Counted from the stretch's first letter, positions 27,532-36,456 are shown. The stretch: DNA of 64,000 bases from Syntrophaceae bacterium (GCA_013177795.1 JABLXY010000002.1:558001-622000), one strand, 5' to 3'. Notes: generated by a model not told the origin, from the letters alone. A program made the numbers and translations.

Positions 27532-28689
27532 ATGGGGCTCATTCTTAAAATCTTCGCCGGGATCGTCGCGGGAATTCTGCTGGGGCTGTTTGCGCCCATG
27601 CCGGTGATCAAGACCCTCTCCAGCGTCGGGTTCGTCCTGGGACAGTACATCCGCTTCGTGATTCCTCTTCTCATCATCGCTTTCGTGGCCAAGGGCGTTG
27701 CCGAGTTCGGCAAGCAGGCCGGCAAGGCCCTGCTGCTGGGGCTCGTCCTGGCCTATGTCTCGACCATCTGTGCCGAGCTTCTGGGCTTCTCCGTGGCCTC
27801 GGCGTTTCTCCCCAGCATGGGGATCGTCCCGCAATCGGTCGTCTCGGCCGTGAAGATCACGCCCTACCTGCGGATCGAGATCCCTGCGGCCATCTCCATC
27901 ATGGGGGCCCTCGTTTTCGCCATCATCCTGGGCTTGGGGGTCACCCGGATCCAGAGCCCGACCATTTCGGGCTTCATCCAGGAATTCAACGGCATCATCG
28001 GCGACCTGATCCGGCACGGCCTCATCCCCGTGTTCCCCTACTTCGTGGCCGCCGTGTTCATGGACATCACGGCCAAGGGGCAGCTCATCCCCACGATCAA
28101 GGCGTTTTTCATGGTCCTGCTGCTCATCATCCCGACGCAGCTGGTCTGGCTCGCCGTCCTCTACACCCTGGCCGCGATCTACACTCGCAAGAACGCCTTT
28201 TCGGTCCTGAAAGCGATGCTCCCTGCCTACTTCACGGCGATGGGGACGATGTCGAGCGCGGCCACCCTCCCGGTGGCCCTGGAGTGCGCCCACAAGGTTC
28301 CCTTCCTTCGGAAGGAATCGGTCAACTTCTGCATCCCCCTGTTCAACGTCGTCCACCTGTCGGGGGCCGCGACGGCGATCACGATGTCCGCCATGGTCGT
28401 GACCATCCTGACCAAGGGGCAGACGCCCTCGCTGGAGACGTTCCTTCCCTTCATCATCCTGCTCGGCTTCATCGAGGTCGCGGCGGTCGGCGTGCCGGGG
28501 GGATCGGTCACGGCGGCGCTGGGCATACTGGAGAGCACCCTCGGGCTGGACCAGTCGGGCCTGGGCCTCATGGTGGCCCTCTTCATGATCCAGGATTCCT
28601 TCGGGACGGCCGCCAATGTGACAGGCGACGGAGCGCTGACGATGATCGTCGACAAGGCGATGCACGGCGAGGACGTGAAGGCATCGTGA
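27532..28689 (+). CDS. Dicarboxylate/amino acid:cation symporter (DAACS family)
   Basis: A 385-aa transporter of the glutamate/serine-type DAACS fold. Signatures are the serine-rich hairpin MGTMSSAATLPVALE (about residue 240), NVVHLSGAATAITMSAM and the late NVTGDGALTMIVD motif with the Asp that binds the amino group. It couples substrate entry to Na+ or H+. Its place after threonine aldolase makes serine or threonine (SstT-like) a reasonable but unproven substrate. AAGGAG precedes the ATG, and a strong terminator closes the unit. Confidence 0.9.
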   Translation: MGLILKIFAGIVAGILLGLFAPMPVIKTLSSVGFVLGQYIRFVIPLLIIAFVAKGVAEFGKQAGKALLLGLVLAYVSTICAELLGFSVASAFLPSMGIVPQSVVSAVKITPYLRIEIPAAISIMGALVFAIILGLGVTRIQSPTISGFIQEFNGIIGDLIRHGLIPVFPYFVAAVFMDITAKGQLIPTIKAFFMVLLLIIPTQLVWLAVLYTLAAIYTRKNAFSVLKAMLPAYFTAMGTMSSAATLPVALECAHKVPFLRKESVNFCIPLFNVVHLSGAATAITMSAMVVTILTKGQTPSLETFLPFIILLGFIEVAAVGVPGGSVTAALGILESTLGLDQSGLGLMVALFMIQDSFGTAANVTGDGALTMIVDKAMHGEDVKAS

Positions 28690-28707
28690 CTTCTCGTTTC
28701 GAAACGG

Positions 28708-28738
28708 GCCGCCCCTCAATCGAGCGGGCGGCTTTTTT
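28708..28738 (+). terminator. Intrinsic terminator after the symporter gene
   Basis: GCCGCCC and GGGCGGC (7 bp) with an 11-base loop are followed by six T, 19 bases after the stop codon. Confidence 0.9.
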
Positions 28739-28893
28739 CGTATCCGGCCCCGGAAGCGGGGCGGCTTGACATTTTCTTTCAGGCTGATACGATCGAAAAA
28801 CGACACCGGCCGTCGGACAAGGATGTCTGCTTTTCTTCTTCTTCTTCGGCGACGAGGCGTGAAAACGGCTGCCGCCATGAGGGGTTTTCCGAC

Positions 28894-29172
28894 ATGAAGA
28901 TCCGTGTGGAGACCTACGACGGGTACCGGGCCGGCGAGCGGCCCCTGCGGTTCCGCCTCGGCGAGAAGCGCCGCGAGGTTGTGGAGATCCTCGACCGCTG
29001 GTTCGGCGAGGACCACGATTATTTCAAGGTGCTTGCCGATGACGGCGGGGTCTACGTGCTGCGATGCGGCCGCAGTGAGGGCGGCTGGGAGCTGACCCAG
29101 TACCGTGCCGCCGGGGCGGAGGGCGCCGAGGATGCGACGGCGGACAAGGCCTCCCGCGGGCCGTTGAACTAG
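28894..29172 (+). CDS. Hypothetical protein, 92 aa
   Basis: A small soluble protein with an N-terminal beta pattern (KIRVETYDGYRAGERPLRFRLG) and a central helix/strand core (VEILDRWFGEDHDYFKV). The tail is low-complexity and Ala/Glu-rich. It resembles small Desulfobacterota proteins of unknown role. It precedes the PAS/LuxR regulator by 10 bases and is probably cotranscribed with it. Confidence 0.7.
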   Translation: MKIRVETYDGYRAGERPLRFRLGEKRREVVEILDRWFGEDHDYFKVLADDGGVYVLRCGRSEGGWELTQYRAAGAEGAEDATADKASRGPLN

Positions 29173-29182
29173 GGGGGAGGGG

Positions 29183-31351
29183 ATGGCGAGAGGCGAGGGG
29201 AGTCGCACGAAGAGGACCGGCCGCGGCGCAACCGTCCCCGGCCTGAGCCCTGCCGTGGCCGAGTCACGTCTGCGCGCCATGATCGAAGCCTTCGACGGGT
29301 TCATTTACATCTGCTCCCGGGATTACCGCATCGAGTACATGAGCGAGCGGCTCATCGAGCGAACGGGGTACGACGGCACGGGTCAGCCCTGCTACCGGGT
29401 GCTGCACGGCCGCGACGAGGTCTGCCCCTGGTGCATCAACGAGCGCGTCTTCGCCGGCGAGACCGTGCACTGGGAGATCCAGAGCCCGAAGGACAGGCGG
29501 TGGTACGCCATCGTGAACACGCCCGTCACAAACCCCGACGGCACTCTCTCCAAGCAGGCCCTCATCCGGGACATCACCGATGCCAAGCGCACCGAGAGCG
29601 ATCTCAAGCACGCCCTGGACCGTCTCGAGCACGAGGTGGAGATCCGGACGGCGGAGCTCATGGCAAAGAACCGCCAGCTCGAGGAGGAGATCGTCGAACG
29701 CAGGCGGGCCGAAGAGGCCCTTGCGGCCTCCGAGGAGCGGTACCGCAGCGTCATCGACAACGTGGGCATCGGCATTTCCCTGATCAGCCCCGACATGGAG
29801 ATCCTCGCCCTGAACCGCCAGATGCGGACCTGGTTCCCCGGCATCGACATCGCGCAGAGGCCCGTGTGCCACCGTGCCTTCAACGACCCGCCCCGCGACT
29901 CGGTCTGTCCCTGGTGCCCGACGGTTAAGACGCTGCAGGACGGGCAGGTGCACGAGTCGGTCACCGAGACGCCCGCGGCCGGCGGGGTGCGGCATTACCG
30001 CATCGTCTCGTCGCCCGTCCTGGACCGCGACGGCCGCGTCACGGCGGCCATCGAAATGGTCGACGACATCACGGACCGTCTCCGGGCCCAGCGGGACGTC
30101 ATGGAATCGGAGGCCCATTACCGGGCGATCTTCCAGACGACGGGCACCGCCACGATGATCATCGAGGAGGACATGACCATCTCGATGGTCAACGACCAGT
30201 TCGCGCGGGAGTCGGGCTACTCGAAGGCCGAGGTGGAAGGCCGCATGCGGTGGACCGAGTTCATGCACGAGGACGACGTGGAGCAGATGAAGGTGTACCA
30301 CCAGCAGCGCCGCGTCGACCCGGACCTCGCGCCCCGCAACTACGAAATCCGGGTCCGGGACCGCGACGGCCGCGTGCGGAACGTCTCCGCGACGGTCTCG
30401 CTCATCCCGGGAACGAAGAAGAGCGTGGCCTCCCTCATGGACATCACCGTGCGCAAGGAGGCCGAGGAGAGGCTCAGGGAGTCGGAGCGGTTCCTTGCCG
30501 ACGTGATCAATTTCCTGCCCGACGCCACCTTCGTCATCGACGCGGGCGGCAGGGTGATCGCCTGGAACCGGGCCATCGAGGAGATGACGGGGGTCCCGGC
30601 CGCGGAGATGATCGGCAAGGGCGATTACGAGTACGCGCTGCCGTTCTACGGCGAGCGCAGGCCCATCCTCATCGACCTGGCCCTGAACCCCGACAGCCGC
30701 TACGAGGGGATGTACGTCTCGACCGAGCGCCACGACACGGGGCTCGTGGGGGAGGCCTACATGCCGGCCCTCAAGGGCGGGCAGCGGTACCTGCACGGCA
30801 CCGCGAGCATCCTGCGGGACTCGGCCGGACGGGTCATCGGGGCGATCGAGTCGATCCGCGACATCACCGAGAGGCGCAGGATGGAGGAGGCCCTGAGGGC
30901 GCGCGAAGAGGAGCTGGAGCAGAAATCACACAACCTCGAGGAGATGAACACGGCGCTCCGCGTCCTGCTCAAGCACCGCGAGGAGGACAAGAGCGAACTG
31001 GAGGAGAAGATCCTCTCCAACGTGAAAAAGCTCGTGGTGCCCTACGTGGAGAAACTCCGGAAGAGCCGGCTGACCGAGGAGCAGGCGTCCTACGTGAAGA
31101 TCCTCGAGGACCACTTGCAGGACATCCTGTCCCCCTTCCTGCGCAACCTCGGGACGCGGCACCTGAACCTCACGCCGAAGGAGATCCAGGTGGCGAGCCT
31201 GATCCGCGAGGGCAGGACCAGCAAGGAAATCGCGGAGGTCCTGGGTGTTTCGGCCAGGGCCGTCGACTTCCACAGGGACAACATCCGGATCAAGCTGGGC
31301 CTCAAGAACAAGAAGGCCAACCTGCGGTCTTTTCTCCTGTCCACATTCTGA
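29183..31351 (+). CDS. Multi-PAS regulator with C-terminal LuxR-type DNA-binding domain
   Basis: A 722-aa cytoplasmic protein with no kinase domain. Four PAS units can be traced (about residues 30-140, 185-300, 305-425, 430-565). A coiled coil (about 565-650) and a LuxR/FixJ-type helix-turn-helix at 660-722 (LTPKEIQVASLIREGRTSKEIAEVLGVS) follow. The first two PAS units each carry a Cys-Pro-Trp-Cys motif (near residues 82 and 242), which could bind a metal or cofactor or sense redox. It is a one-component transcription factor: ligand or redox sensing by PAS, output by LuxR HTH. Its targets are unknown. Confidence 0.88.
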   Translation: MARGEGSRTKRTGRGATVPGLSPAVAESRLRAMIEAFDGFIYICSRDYRIEYMSERLIERTGYDGTGQPCYRVLHGRDEVCPWCINERVFAGETVHWEIQSPKDRRWYAIVNTPVTNPDGTLSKQALIRDITDAKRTESDLKHALDRLEHEVEIRTAELMAKNRQLEEEIVERRRAEEALAASEERYRSVIDNVGIGISLISPDMEILALNRQMRTWFPGIDIAQRPVCHRAFNDPPRDSVCPWCPTVKTLQDGQVHESVTETPAAGGVRHYRIVSSPVLDRDGRVTAAIEMVDDITDRLRAQRDVMESEAHYRAIFQTTGTATMIIEEDMTISMVNDQFARESGYSKAEVEGRMRWTEFMHEDDVEQMKVYHQQRRVDPDLAPRNYEIRVRDRDGRVRNVSATVSLIPGTKKSVASLMDITVRKEAEERLRESERFLADVINFLPDATFVIDAGGRVIAWNRAIEEMTGVPAAEMIGKGDYEYALPFYGERRPILIDLALNPDSRYEGMYVSTERHDTGLVGEAYMPALKGGQRYLHGTASILRDSAGRVIGAIESIRDITERRRMEEALRAREEELEQKSHNLEEMNTALRVLLKHREEDKSELEEKILSNVKKLVVPYVEKLRKSRLTEEQASYVKILEDHLQDILSPFLRNLGTRHLNLTPKEIQVASLIREGRTSKEIAEVLGVSARAVDFHRDNIRIKLGLKNKKANLRSFLLSTF

Positions 31352-31554
31352 AGCGCCCCCAAATGCTCTAAACCCCTCCAAGTCAAAACGAATAGCGGAT
31401 ATCAGGTATTCCCTGATAATTTGCCGTGTGTAATCTGATATTGCCTTTTCGGCCGATTTGGATTACAGGCATCGACGGCACGAAGGTGTGCCGCGGCTTC
31501 CCTCTCCGCCAGCACGAGGGTTCGGGATTGCCGGTTCAGTCGGAGTCTTTCTTT

Positions 31555-31728
31555 ATGAAGAATCACGATCAGGCCTCCTCCGGTTTGGAGAAGAGGCTTC
31601 GATTTTTGGACGAATTCAAGCGGATCAGGGTCGAAGAAGCCGTTGAGCCGGAAGGGAACAGGGGGGAGGAAGACGGGGATGAGCCCCGGCCGCTGAGCCC
31701 GAGCGCCCGCTTCTTCCTGACCAAGTGA
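31555..31728 (+). CDS. Possible small protein, 57 aa
   Basis: An open frame with a helical, charged first half (LEKRLRFLDEFKRIRVEEA) and a Pro/acidic tail. Ribosome-site support is weak (CGGAG 9-10 bases upstream). It lies in a 565-base convergent gap (31352-31916) that otherwise holds only small AT-rich hairpins and the long hairpin at 31814. It may not be translated. Confidence 0.3.
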   Translation: MKNHDQASSGLEKRLRFLDEFKRIRVEEAVEPEGNRGEEDGDEPRPLSPSARFFLTK

Positions 31729-31813
31729 CCCTGCTGCTTGCCGTCGCGGGTTACGGACTTTATCCGGGGGTCTTTGGGAAACCCTGATCCTCTGTTCTCC
31801 TCATCAGAATAGT

Positions 31814-31909
31814 GTGCCCCCCGCCTCATAAACACCTGTTGCAGGAGAGAGGATAACCAGGGAGACAGGTAGCGCAAGGAGAGAGTGGAGGCGGGGGGCA
31901 CCCTTTTTT
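31814..31909 (+). other. Long structured hairpin with terminator-like end
   Basis: A perfect 14-bp inverted repeat (GTGCCCCCCGCCTC at 31814-31827; its complement at 31888-31901) encloses 60 bases that contain a second inverted pair (ACCTGT 31834-31839 with ACAGGT 31865-31870). CC and six T follow on the plus strand. It could be a structured RNA, a terminator or a remnant of a mobile palindrome. Confidence 0.55.
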
Positions 31910-31916
31910 GAGGGTC

Positions 31917-33173
31917 TCAGATATTCAACCCGTACTGAAGCGCCTTCCTCTGGATCCCCAACGGGATCTGCGGCTGGATCAGCTCCCCGCCCCTGACCCG
32001 GAAGGGCACGTAGACCAGCAGGGCCTCCCTCACCGTAATGTTGATTTCCTCCAGCCTGGGCCATACGGTCCTCTTGTCGGCGGCAAGATCGGCCAGGGCC
32101 GTTTTCAGGCTTTCTACGCCTTCGTCGGCAGGCAGGGTCACGGGGTGGCATGCCAGGGAGCCCAGCTGCTGTCCGAATTCCCCCTCCCACTGAAACAGAG
32201 TGACCCGGCGGATCAGCCTCAGGTACAGCTCCGCGTTGCACTTGAAAGCGGGCACCCAGAAGTACAGCGGTGCGCTCTCCATGGCCGCGGCCCTGGGGAG
32301 ATTGCAGAAGCGCACGAGGTCCGCAGCGGTCTCGAGGGGGATCCCCTCCACGGCGGCGCGGATGCGCCAGAAGGGAAGCCCGGTCCTCTCCTCTTTCGTC
32401 TCGTCCGGCATCACGGCGAAGGGGATGTCCTCGAGGCCTTCCTCGTTTCGCCTCCAGGCGCGCTCGCAATGGCGGCAGGCCAGAACGAGGGTGTCCCTGT
32501 CGCCTTCGAGGTCCCAGCCGCAGTCGGGACAGGTGGCCGCGAAGAACCGGACCGTCGATTCGGGTTGTTTCACCGCCGCCGACATTGCCACCCACCGGTC
32601 TGCGGGCATGAGGGGCCCTCCCCTGAGCGCGTCGACGATCTGCCCGTCCCTGCGGACCAGGGGATAGTACAGGAGGCTCACCTGCTCGCCGATCCAGGCC
32701 CGGTGATGGGCCTTGGCCGTCCAGGGCGGGACGCCCAGCTGCCTCATGTTCGCCTCGTAGCCGTCGAGGGCCTGACCGATCGTGATGGAAGACGCCAGAA
32801 ACGTTCCCTGGACGTCGGGTGAGACGAAGCGGAGCCTCGCGAGCCGAGGCAGGATGCCGAGAGACCAGGGAAGGGAAGGGGCGGCCAGCGCGACGTGGCT
32901 CACATCGACGGCGCCCGCCTCGATCGAGCCCCCGGGCATGCAGGAGAAGGCCATGCCCTTGAGCCTCCAGTAGGGCACGAACAGGAGGTCATCGCCCGCC
33001 TCTGCCGGTGCCGGGATGAAGCATGCCAGCGGCCCGCGGCTGCCGAGGCAGAGCTTGACCCGGCACCAGGCGCAGGTGAAGATCCGGTCCGTCTCCTCGA
33101 GGCTCACGGGGCCTGCGCAGCGGGGGCACTGGAGATCAATCTGCCAGCGCGGGCTATCCGATCTTGTTTCCAC
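31917..33173 (-). CDS. Zinc-ribbon protein of unknown function
   Basis: About 418 aa. It starts with a zinc ribbon (CPRC...CAWC within the first 35 residues) and has a second one in the middle (CPDCGWDLEGDR...CRHCERAW). The rest is globular with aromatic-rich strands (LLFVPYWRLKGMAFSC). The start is uncertain: the GTG at 33173 gives a 20-base overlap with the upstream SPFH gene. The longer frame runs through that gene and is not credible. The overlap and shared zinc ribbons suggest a joint complex with the SPFH protein. Confidence 0.72.
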   Translation of the reverse strand: METRSDSPRWQIDLQCPRCAGPVSLEETDRIFTCAWCRVKLCLGSRGPLACFIPAPAEAGDDLLFVPYWRLKGMAFSCMPGGSIEAGAVDVSHVALAAPSLPWSLGILPRLARLRFVSPDVQGTFLASSITIGQALDGYEANMRQLGVPPWTAKAHHRAWIGEQVSLLYYPLVRRDGQIVDALRGGPLMPADRWVAMSAAVKQPESTVRFFAATCPDCGWDLEGDRDTLVLACRHCERAWRRNEEGLEDIPFAVMPDETKEERTGLPFWRIRAAVEGIPLETAADLVRFCNLPRAAAMESAPLYFWVPAFKCNAELYLRLIRRVTLFQWEGEFGQQLGSLACHPVTLPADEGVESLKTALADLAADKRTVWPRLEEINITVREALLVYVPFRVRGGELIQPQIPLGIQRKALQYGLNI

Positions 33174-34266
33174 AGTGATTGCAGTACACCGAGTCGGGCA
33201 GGTTTTCGGCCCGGCACTGCGGGCAGGTTTTCGGGCCCGGGGCCTCGCCGGCGGGTGCGCCGCAGCGCGAGCAGAACTTCGCATGGGGCGTGAGGTTCTT
33301 GCCGCACCGGGGGCAGCGGTTGAAGACGACGAGCTGGTGGCCGCAGCCCGGGCAGAACTTCGCGTCGGCCGTGACGGGCCCCCTGCACTCCGGGCATGTC
33401 ATGGCCTCGGCGCGGCCGCCCTGCCGCATGTACTCCGTGAAGAAGGCGGGCATCATGAGCCCCAGGCCCATCCCGAGCGCCGCGCCCGCCTCGGTCTTCG
33501 TCTCGGCGGCCTTCTCGAGGGCCATGGCGGCCTTGACCTTGAGCAGCTTGTTCACGTCGTCGAAGACGGCAAGCCGGCTCTTGTCGTCGATGGCCTTCTG
33601 CACCTCCGCGGGCGGCGTGATGGAGTTGATGTAGAGGGCCTGCAGCCCCAGGCCGAAGTGGCTGAAGTCCTCCTGGAGCCGCTTCACGAGCCCCGCGGAG
33701 AGCTCCTCGTAGCGGCCCGGGAGCTTGAAGACGGTATCGATCGTCTCGCCCATCAGATCGTTGAACCGCGAGACGATGGCCTGGCTCAGGTAGTCCTCGA
33801 TCTCCGGGGTGCCGTACATGCCCTGCGTGCCGACGAGGCGGTTGACCAGCAGGGCGGGCTGCAGCACCTGGATGCTGTAGACGCCATGGGCGCGCAGGCG
33901 GATGAGGCCCAGCTCGGAGTCCCGGAAGGCGACGGGGTCGCGCGTCCCCCACTTGAGGTTGGGGAAGAGCTTCATGTTGACGAAGTAAACCTCGGCCCGC
34001 AGGGGGCTCGTCATGCCCCAGGGGAGGCTCAGGACCTTGGTGAGGATGGGGATGTTGAGCGTCGTGAGCGTGTGCCGCCCCGGGCCGAAGGCGTCGTAGG
34101 CCTTGCCCTGGTAGAAGAACACGGCCGACTGGCTCTCCCGCACGGTGAGCTGGGCGCCGTACTTGATCTCCCCCGAGCCCTTCTCGGGGATGCGGTGCAC
34201 GAGCTCCTGCCCCGTCTCGTCGAACCACTCCAGCACTTCCAGGAATACGAGATTGTCGGTCCCCAT
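33154..34266 (-). CDS. SPFH-domain protein with C-terminal zinc ribbons
   Basis: A 370-aa protein of the bacterial SPFH / virion-core-like group. The SPFH (stomatin/prohibitin) domain covers about residues 20-240, with YGAQLTVRESQSAVFFYQG near its start. A Gly/Met/Ala-rich helical link (AAALGMGLGLMMPAFF) follows. The tail carries three zinc ribbons with seven CxxC pairs between about 285 and 370. SPFH proteins form membrane-associated scaffolds. GCGGAGGG precedes the ATG. The downstream zinc-ribbon gene overlaps it. Confidence 0.85.
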   Translation of the reverse strand: MGTDNLVFLEVLEWFDETGQELVHRIPEKGSGEIKYGAQLTVRESQSAVFFYQGKAYDAFGPGRHTLTTLNIPILTKVLSLPWGMTSPLRAEVYFVNMKLFPNLKWGTRDPVAFRDSELGLIRLRAHGVYSIQVLQPALLVNRLVGTQGMYGTPEIEDYLSQAIVSRFNDLMGETIDTVFKLPGRYEELSAGLVKRLQEDFSHFGLGLQALYINSITPPAEVQKAIDDKSRLAVFDDVNKLLKVKAAMALEKAAETKTEAGAALGMGLGLMMPAFFTEYMRQGGRAEAMTCPECRGPVTADAKFCPGCGHQLVVFNRCPRCGKNLTPHAKFCSRCGAPAGEAPGPKTCPQCRAENLPDSVYCNHCGNKIG

Positions 34267-34287
34267 CGTCTGCGTCCCTCCGCCTGA

Positions 34288-34327
34288 ATGAAGAAGTTGT
34301 GAAGCTGGGAAGTTAGGAAGCTAAGCA
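34288..34327. repeat. Short degenerate tandem repeats upstream of the SPFH gene
   Basis: Units of about 8 bases related to GAAGCTNG (GAAGTTGT, GAAGCTGG, GAAGTTAG, GAAGCTAA) are repeated head to tail. This kind of low-GC intergenic repeat stands out from the GC-rich context. Confidence 0.55.
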
Positions 34328-34470
34328 ATGGAGAAGAACCGGGATTCTTCTCTGCACGCCCGATTCTGCATCATGCAATAAGCATGCAGCGGGCCGGGCC
34401 GCCCTTTTCTCTCGACACCTATCGGCAGATCGGGTATTTTCCCGTAGACCTTTTTCCACGGGAGGCGGGC

Positions 34471-35085
34471 ATGGTCCGGGCAGAGAAGACGATCGCGAAG
34501 CTCAAGGCGGGCGAGGACGTGAAGATCGTCGCCATCGGCGACTCCCTTACCTACGGCTGGATGGTCAGCAAGGGCTATCTCGATTTCCTCCGGGAGATGC
34601 TCCGGAAGCGCTACCCGAAGGCCTCCTTCCAGATCGTCAACAAGGGGATCCCCGGCGACACGGCCTCGGGGGGCCTCGACCGGATCGAATCAGACGTCTA
34701 TTTCTACGGCCCGGACTGCGTCCTCATTGAGTTCGCCCTCAACGACGCCTTCTGCGGCTTCTCGTCGGAGCTCTTCGGCCGCAACATCCAGGAGATGATC
34801 GCCGGGATCCGGAAGAACACGAAGGCCGAGGTCGTCCTCGTCACGGCTGTCTGGCTCGACGACCCGCAGTCCTACGACTTCGTCGAGAAGTTCTTCTACG
34901 GCAAGCTCGAGGAGATGGCGGAGAAATTCGGCCTGCCCATCGCCCGCGTCCACGAGCGCTGGCGCAGGCAGGTGCTCTCCGGCGCCGTCGACTTCCAGGA
35001 GCTCGTCCAGTTCGACGGGGTGCACCCGACGGTGGAGGGCTACCGCCTCATGGCCGAGGCGGTGATGGAGGTGTTTGCGGAGTAA
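34471..35085 (+). CDS. SGNH/GDSL hydrolase family protein
   Basis: A 204-aa esterase/lipase-like protein. Block I has the nucleophile Ser in AIGDSLTYGW (about residue 26), the oxyanion Gly lies in NKGIPGDTASG, Asn is in FALND, and the Asp-x-x-His dyad is in FDGVHPT near the C-terminus. All four SGNH blocks are therefore present. It lacks a signal peptide with the start at 34471, which has an ideal GGAGG 5-6 bases upstream. It could deacylate a lipid, thioester or sugar ester. Confidence 0.88.
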   Translation: MVRAEKTIAKLKAGEDVKIVAIGDSLTYGWMVSKGYLDFLREMLRKRYPKASFQIVNKGIPGDTASGGLDRIESDVYFYGPDCVLIEFALNDAFCGFSSELFGRNIQEMIAGIRKNTKAEVVLVTAVWLDDPQSYDFVEKFFYGKLEEMAEKFGLPIARVHERWRRQVLSGAVDFQELVQFDGVHPTVEGYRLMAEAVMEVFAE

Positions 35086-35090
35086 GCGCC

Positions 35091-35534
35091 CTACTTCTCT
35101 TTCATGCGCTCGAGGATCTCCCGGCGGGTGTCGCGGTATTCCTCCTTGTCCTCGATGGCGATGGCCTTGTCGACGAGGTACTGCGCGTGCTCGAGCCGTC
35201 CCTTTTCCATGAGGACCCAGGCGAGGTTGTTGAGCAGGTCGGGGTGGTCGCCCCTGGCCCGCAGGCCCTCGCGCAGGATGTGCTCCGCCCGGTCGAGCCT
35301 GTTCTGCCGGTAGTAGAGGTGCCCGAGGTTCAGGTAGGGGATCACCCACTCCCGGTTCTTCTTCAGGGCCTTCTCGTATTCCTTCTCGGCCAGGGCGAAG
35401 TCGCCCTTCTCCTCGTAGGCCACGCCGAGGTCGTTGTGCTGCTGGGCCGTCAGCGGGTCGTCGAGGATGATGATCTTCGGCATCGCGCAGCCCGCCAGGA
35501 CGAGGACGGCAAACAGCAGAAGAAGCCTCTGCAT
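35091..35534 (-). CDS. TPR lipoprotein of a PA2778/PA2779-like cluster
   Basis: A 147-aa protein with a lipobox (LVLAGC, Cys about residue 16) and then three tetratricopeptide repeats (NDLGVAYEEKGDFALAEKEY and following). It is convergent with the SGNH gene and ends a three-gene minus-strand unit with a C39 peptidase and a PA2779-like protein. In Pseudomonas PA2778 the peptidase and TPR parts are, as I recall, in one protein; here they are separate genes. AAGGGG precedes the ATG. Confidence 0.82.
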   Translation of the reverse strand: MQRLLLLFAVLVLAGCAMPKIIILDDPLTAQQHNDLGVAYEEKGDFALAEKEYEKALKKNREWVIPYLNLGHLYYRQNRLDRAEHILREGLRARGDHPDLLNNLAWVLMEKGRLEHAQYLVDKAIAIEDKEEYRDTRREILERMKEK

Positions 35535-35568
35535 CAGCCCCTTGCCTTGCGTCCTTTGCCTTTCGCCG

Positions 35569-36057
35569 TTACTTGTGCACGAGCAGGTAGGCATTCCCCA
35601 TCTTCCCCCAGATCTCGGCGAAGCGGGCGTAGGGGTAGCGGTTGCCCGGAGTGGCGCCGTCGTGCGCGATGAACCCCTCGCCGTCGTATCCGAAGACCAC
35701 CAAGTAGTGGGGCCTCGAGACCACCCAGAGGCCGAGGTCCACGAGCACGATGACGGGCCGTCCCCGGTCGATTGCCGCCTTGAGCCCCTCCGGGGTCCCC
35801 CGGCCCGATTTCGCCTCGAGGCCCGCTTCCCGGGCGAAGCGCTCCAGGTCGGTGATGAGGGCCCCCTGGAGCTTTTCGCTGTGCACGGCGGCCCCGACCG
35901 TTTTCTGGTCCGTCTGGACCCCGTGGTAGGTCATCACGGAGGCAAGCGCCGCCGGGCCGCAGAACTGCGAGTCCTGTTTCACGAAAGGAACGCCCTCGAT
36001 CTCGAGAGCGAGGGCGTTCGAAGCCGTGAGAAGCAGCAGAAGGGCGATTCTCTTCAA
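35569..36057 (-). CDS. C39-like cysteine peptidase (PA2778-type)
   Basis: A 162-aa protein with a signal peptide (about residues 1-17) and a papain-like bacteriocin-processing-type fold. The catalytic Cys is in QFCGPAAL (about residue 33), His in RPHYLVVFGY (about 116) and Asp in FIAHDGATPG. It is shorter than ABC-fused C39 domains and acts alone in the envelope. It lies 6 bases after the PA2779-like gene and before the TPR lipoprotein. Confidence 0.85.
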   Translation of the reverse strand: MKRIALLLLLTASNALALEIEGVPFVKQDSQFCGPAALASVMTYHGVQTDQKTVGAAVHSEKLQGALITDLERFAREAGLEAKSGRGTPEGLKAAIDRGRPVIVLVDLGLWVVSRPHYLVVFGYDGEGFIAHDGATPGNRYPYARFAEIWGKMGNAYLLVHK

Positions 36058-36063
36058 GGCGCC

Positions 36064-36456
36064 TTACTTGATCACGATGCTCTTGTCTGTCAGCTTCAGG
36101 ATCAGGATCACCAGCAGGATGATCACCAGGATGGCGATGACGACGCCGAGCGCATCGCCGCCGGCCAGCACCCGGTCCGAGGCCTGGGCGAGCATGTGAA
36201 TCTGCTCATCCGAGAGTCCCTGGAGCTTCTGCTCGATCTCGCCGGGGGTCAGACCGTAGGCCTTGAGCTTTTCCTTGACGATCTCCGTCTCCAGCGCCCG
36301 CTGGATCCGGCTCAACTCGTCCTGTCGGGTCTCGGTGGCTGCACCCTGGGAGGTCACCGATCCCACCATGCCGGCGACGGCGGGGGAGACCATGAGGCAG
36401 GACAGGTAGAGGGCGACGCCCAGTGCAAGGAGGGGGTTGCGAAGTCTGGATACCAT
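36064..36456 (-). CDS. PA2779 family protein
   Basis: A 130-aa protein with a signal peptide or first membrane span (residues 8-28), a polar helical middle (DELSRIQRALETEIVKEKL, GLTPGEIEQKLQGLSDEQI) and a C-terminal membrane helix (about residues 102-123). This is the PA2779 layout. It is the first gene of the unit, with a strong promoter at 36596-36624 and AAGGAG before the ATG. The role of the trio is unknown; secretion or processing of a small envelope peptide is a reasonable guess. Confidence 0.83.
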   Translation of the reverse strand: MVSRLRNPLLALGVALYLSCLMVSPAVAGMVGSVTSQGAATETRQDELSRIQRALETEIVKEKLKAYGLTPGEIEQKLQGLSDEQIHMLAQASDRVLAGGDALGVVIAILVIILLVILILKLTDKSIVIK

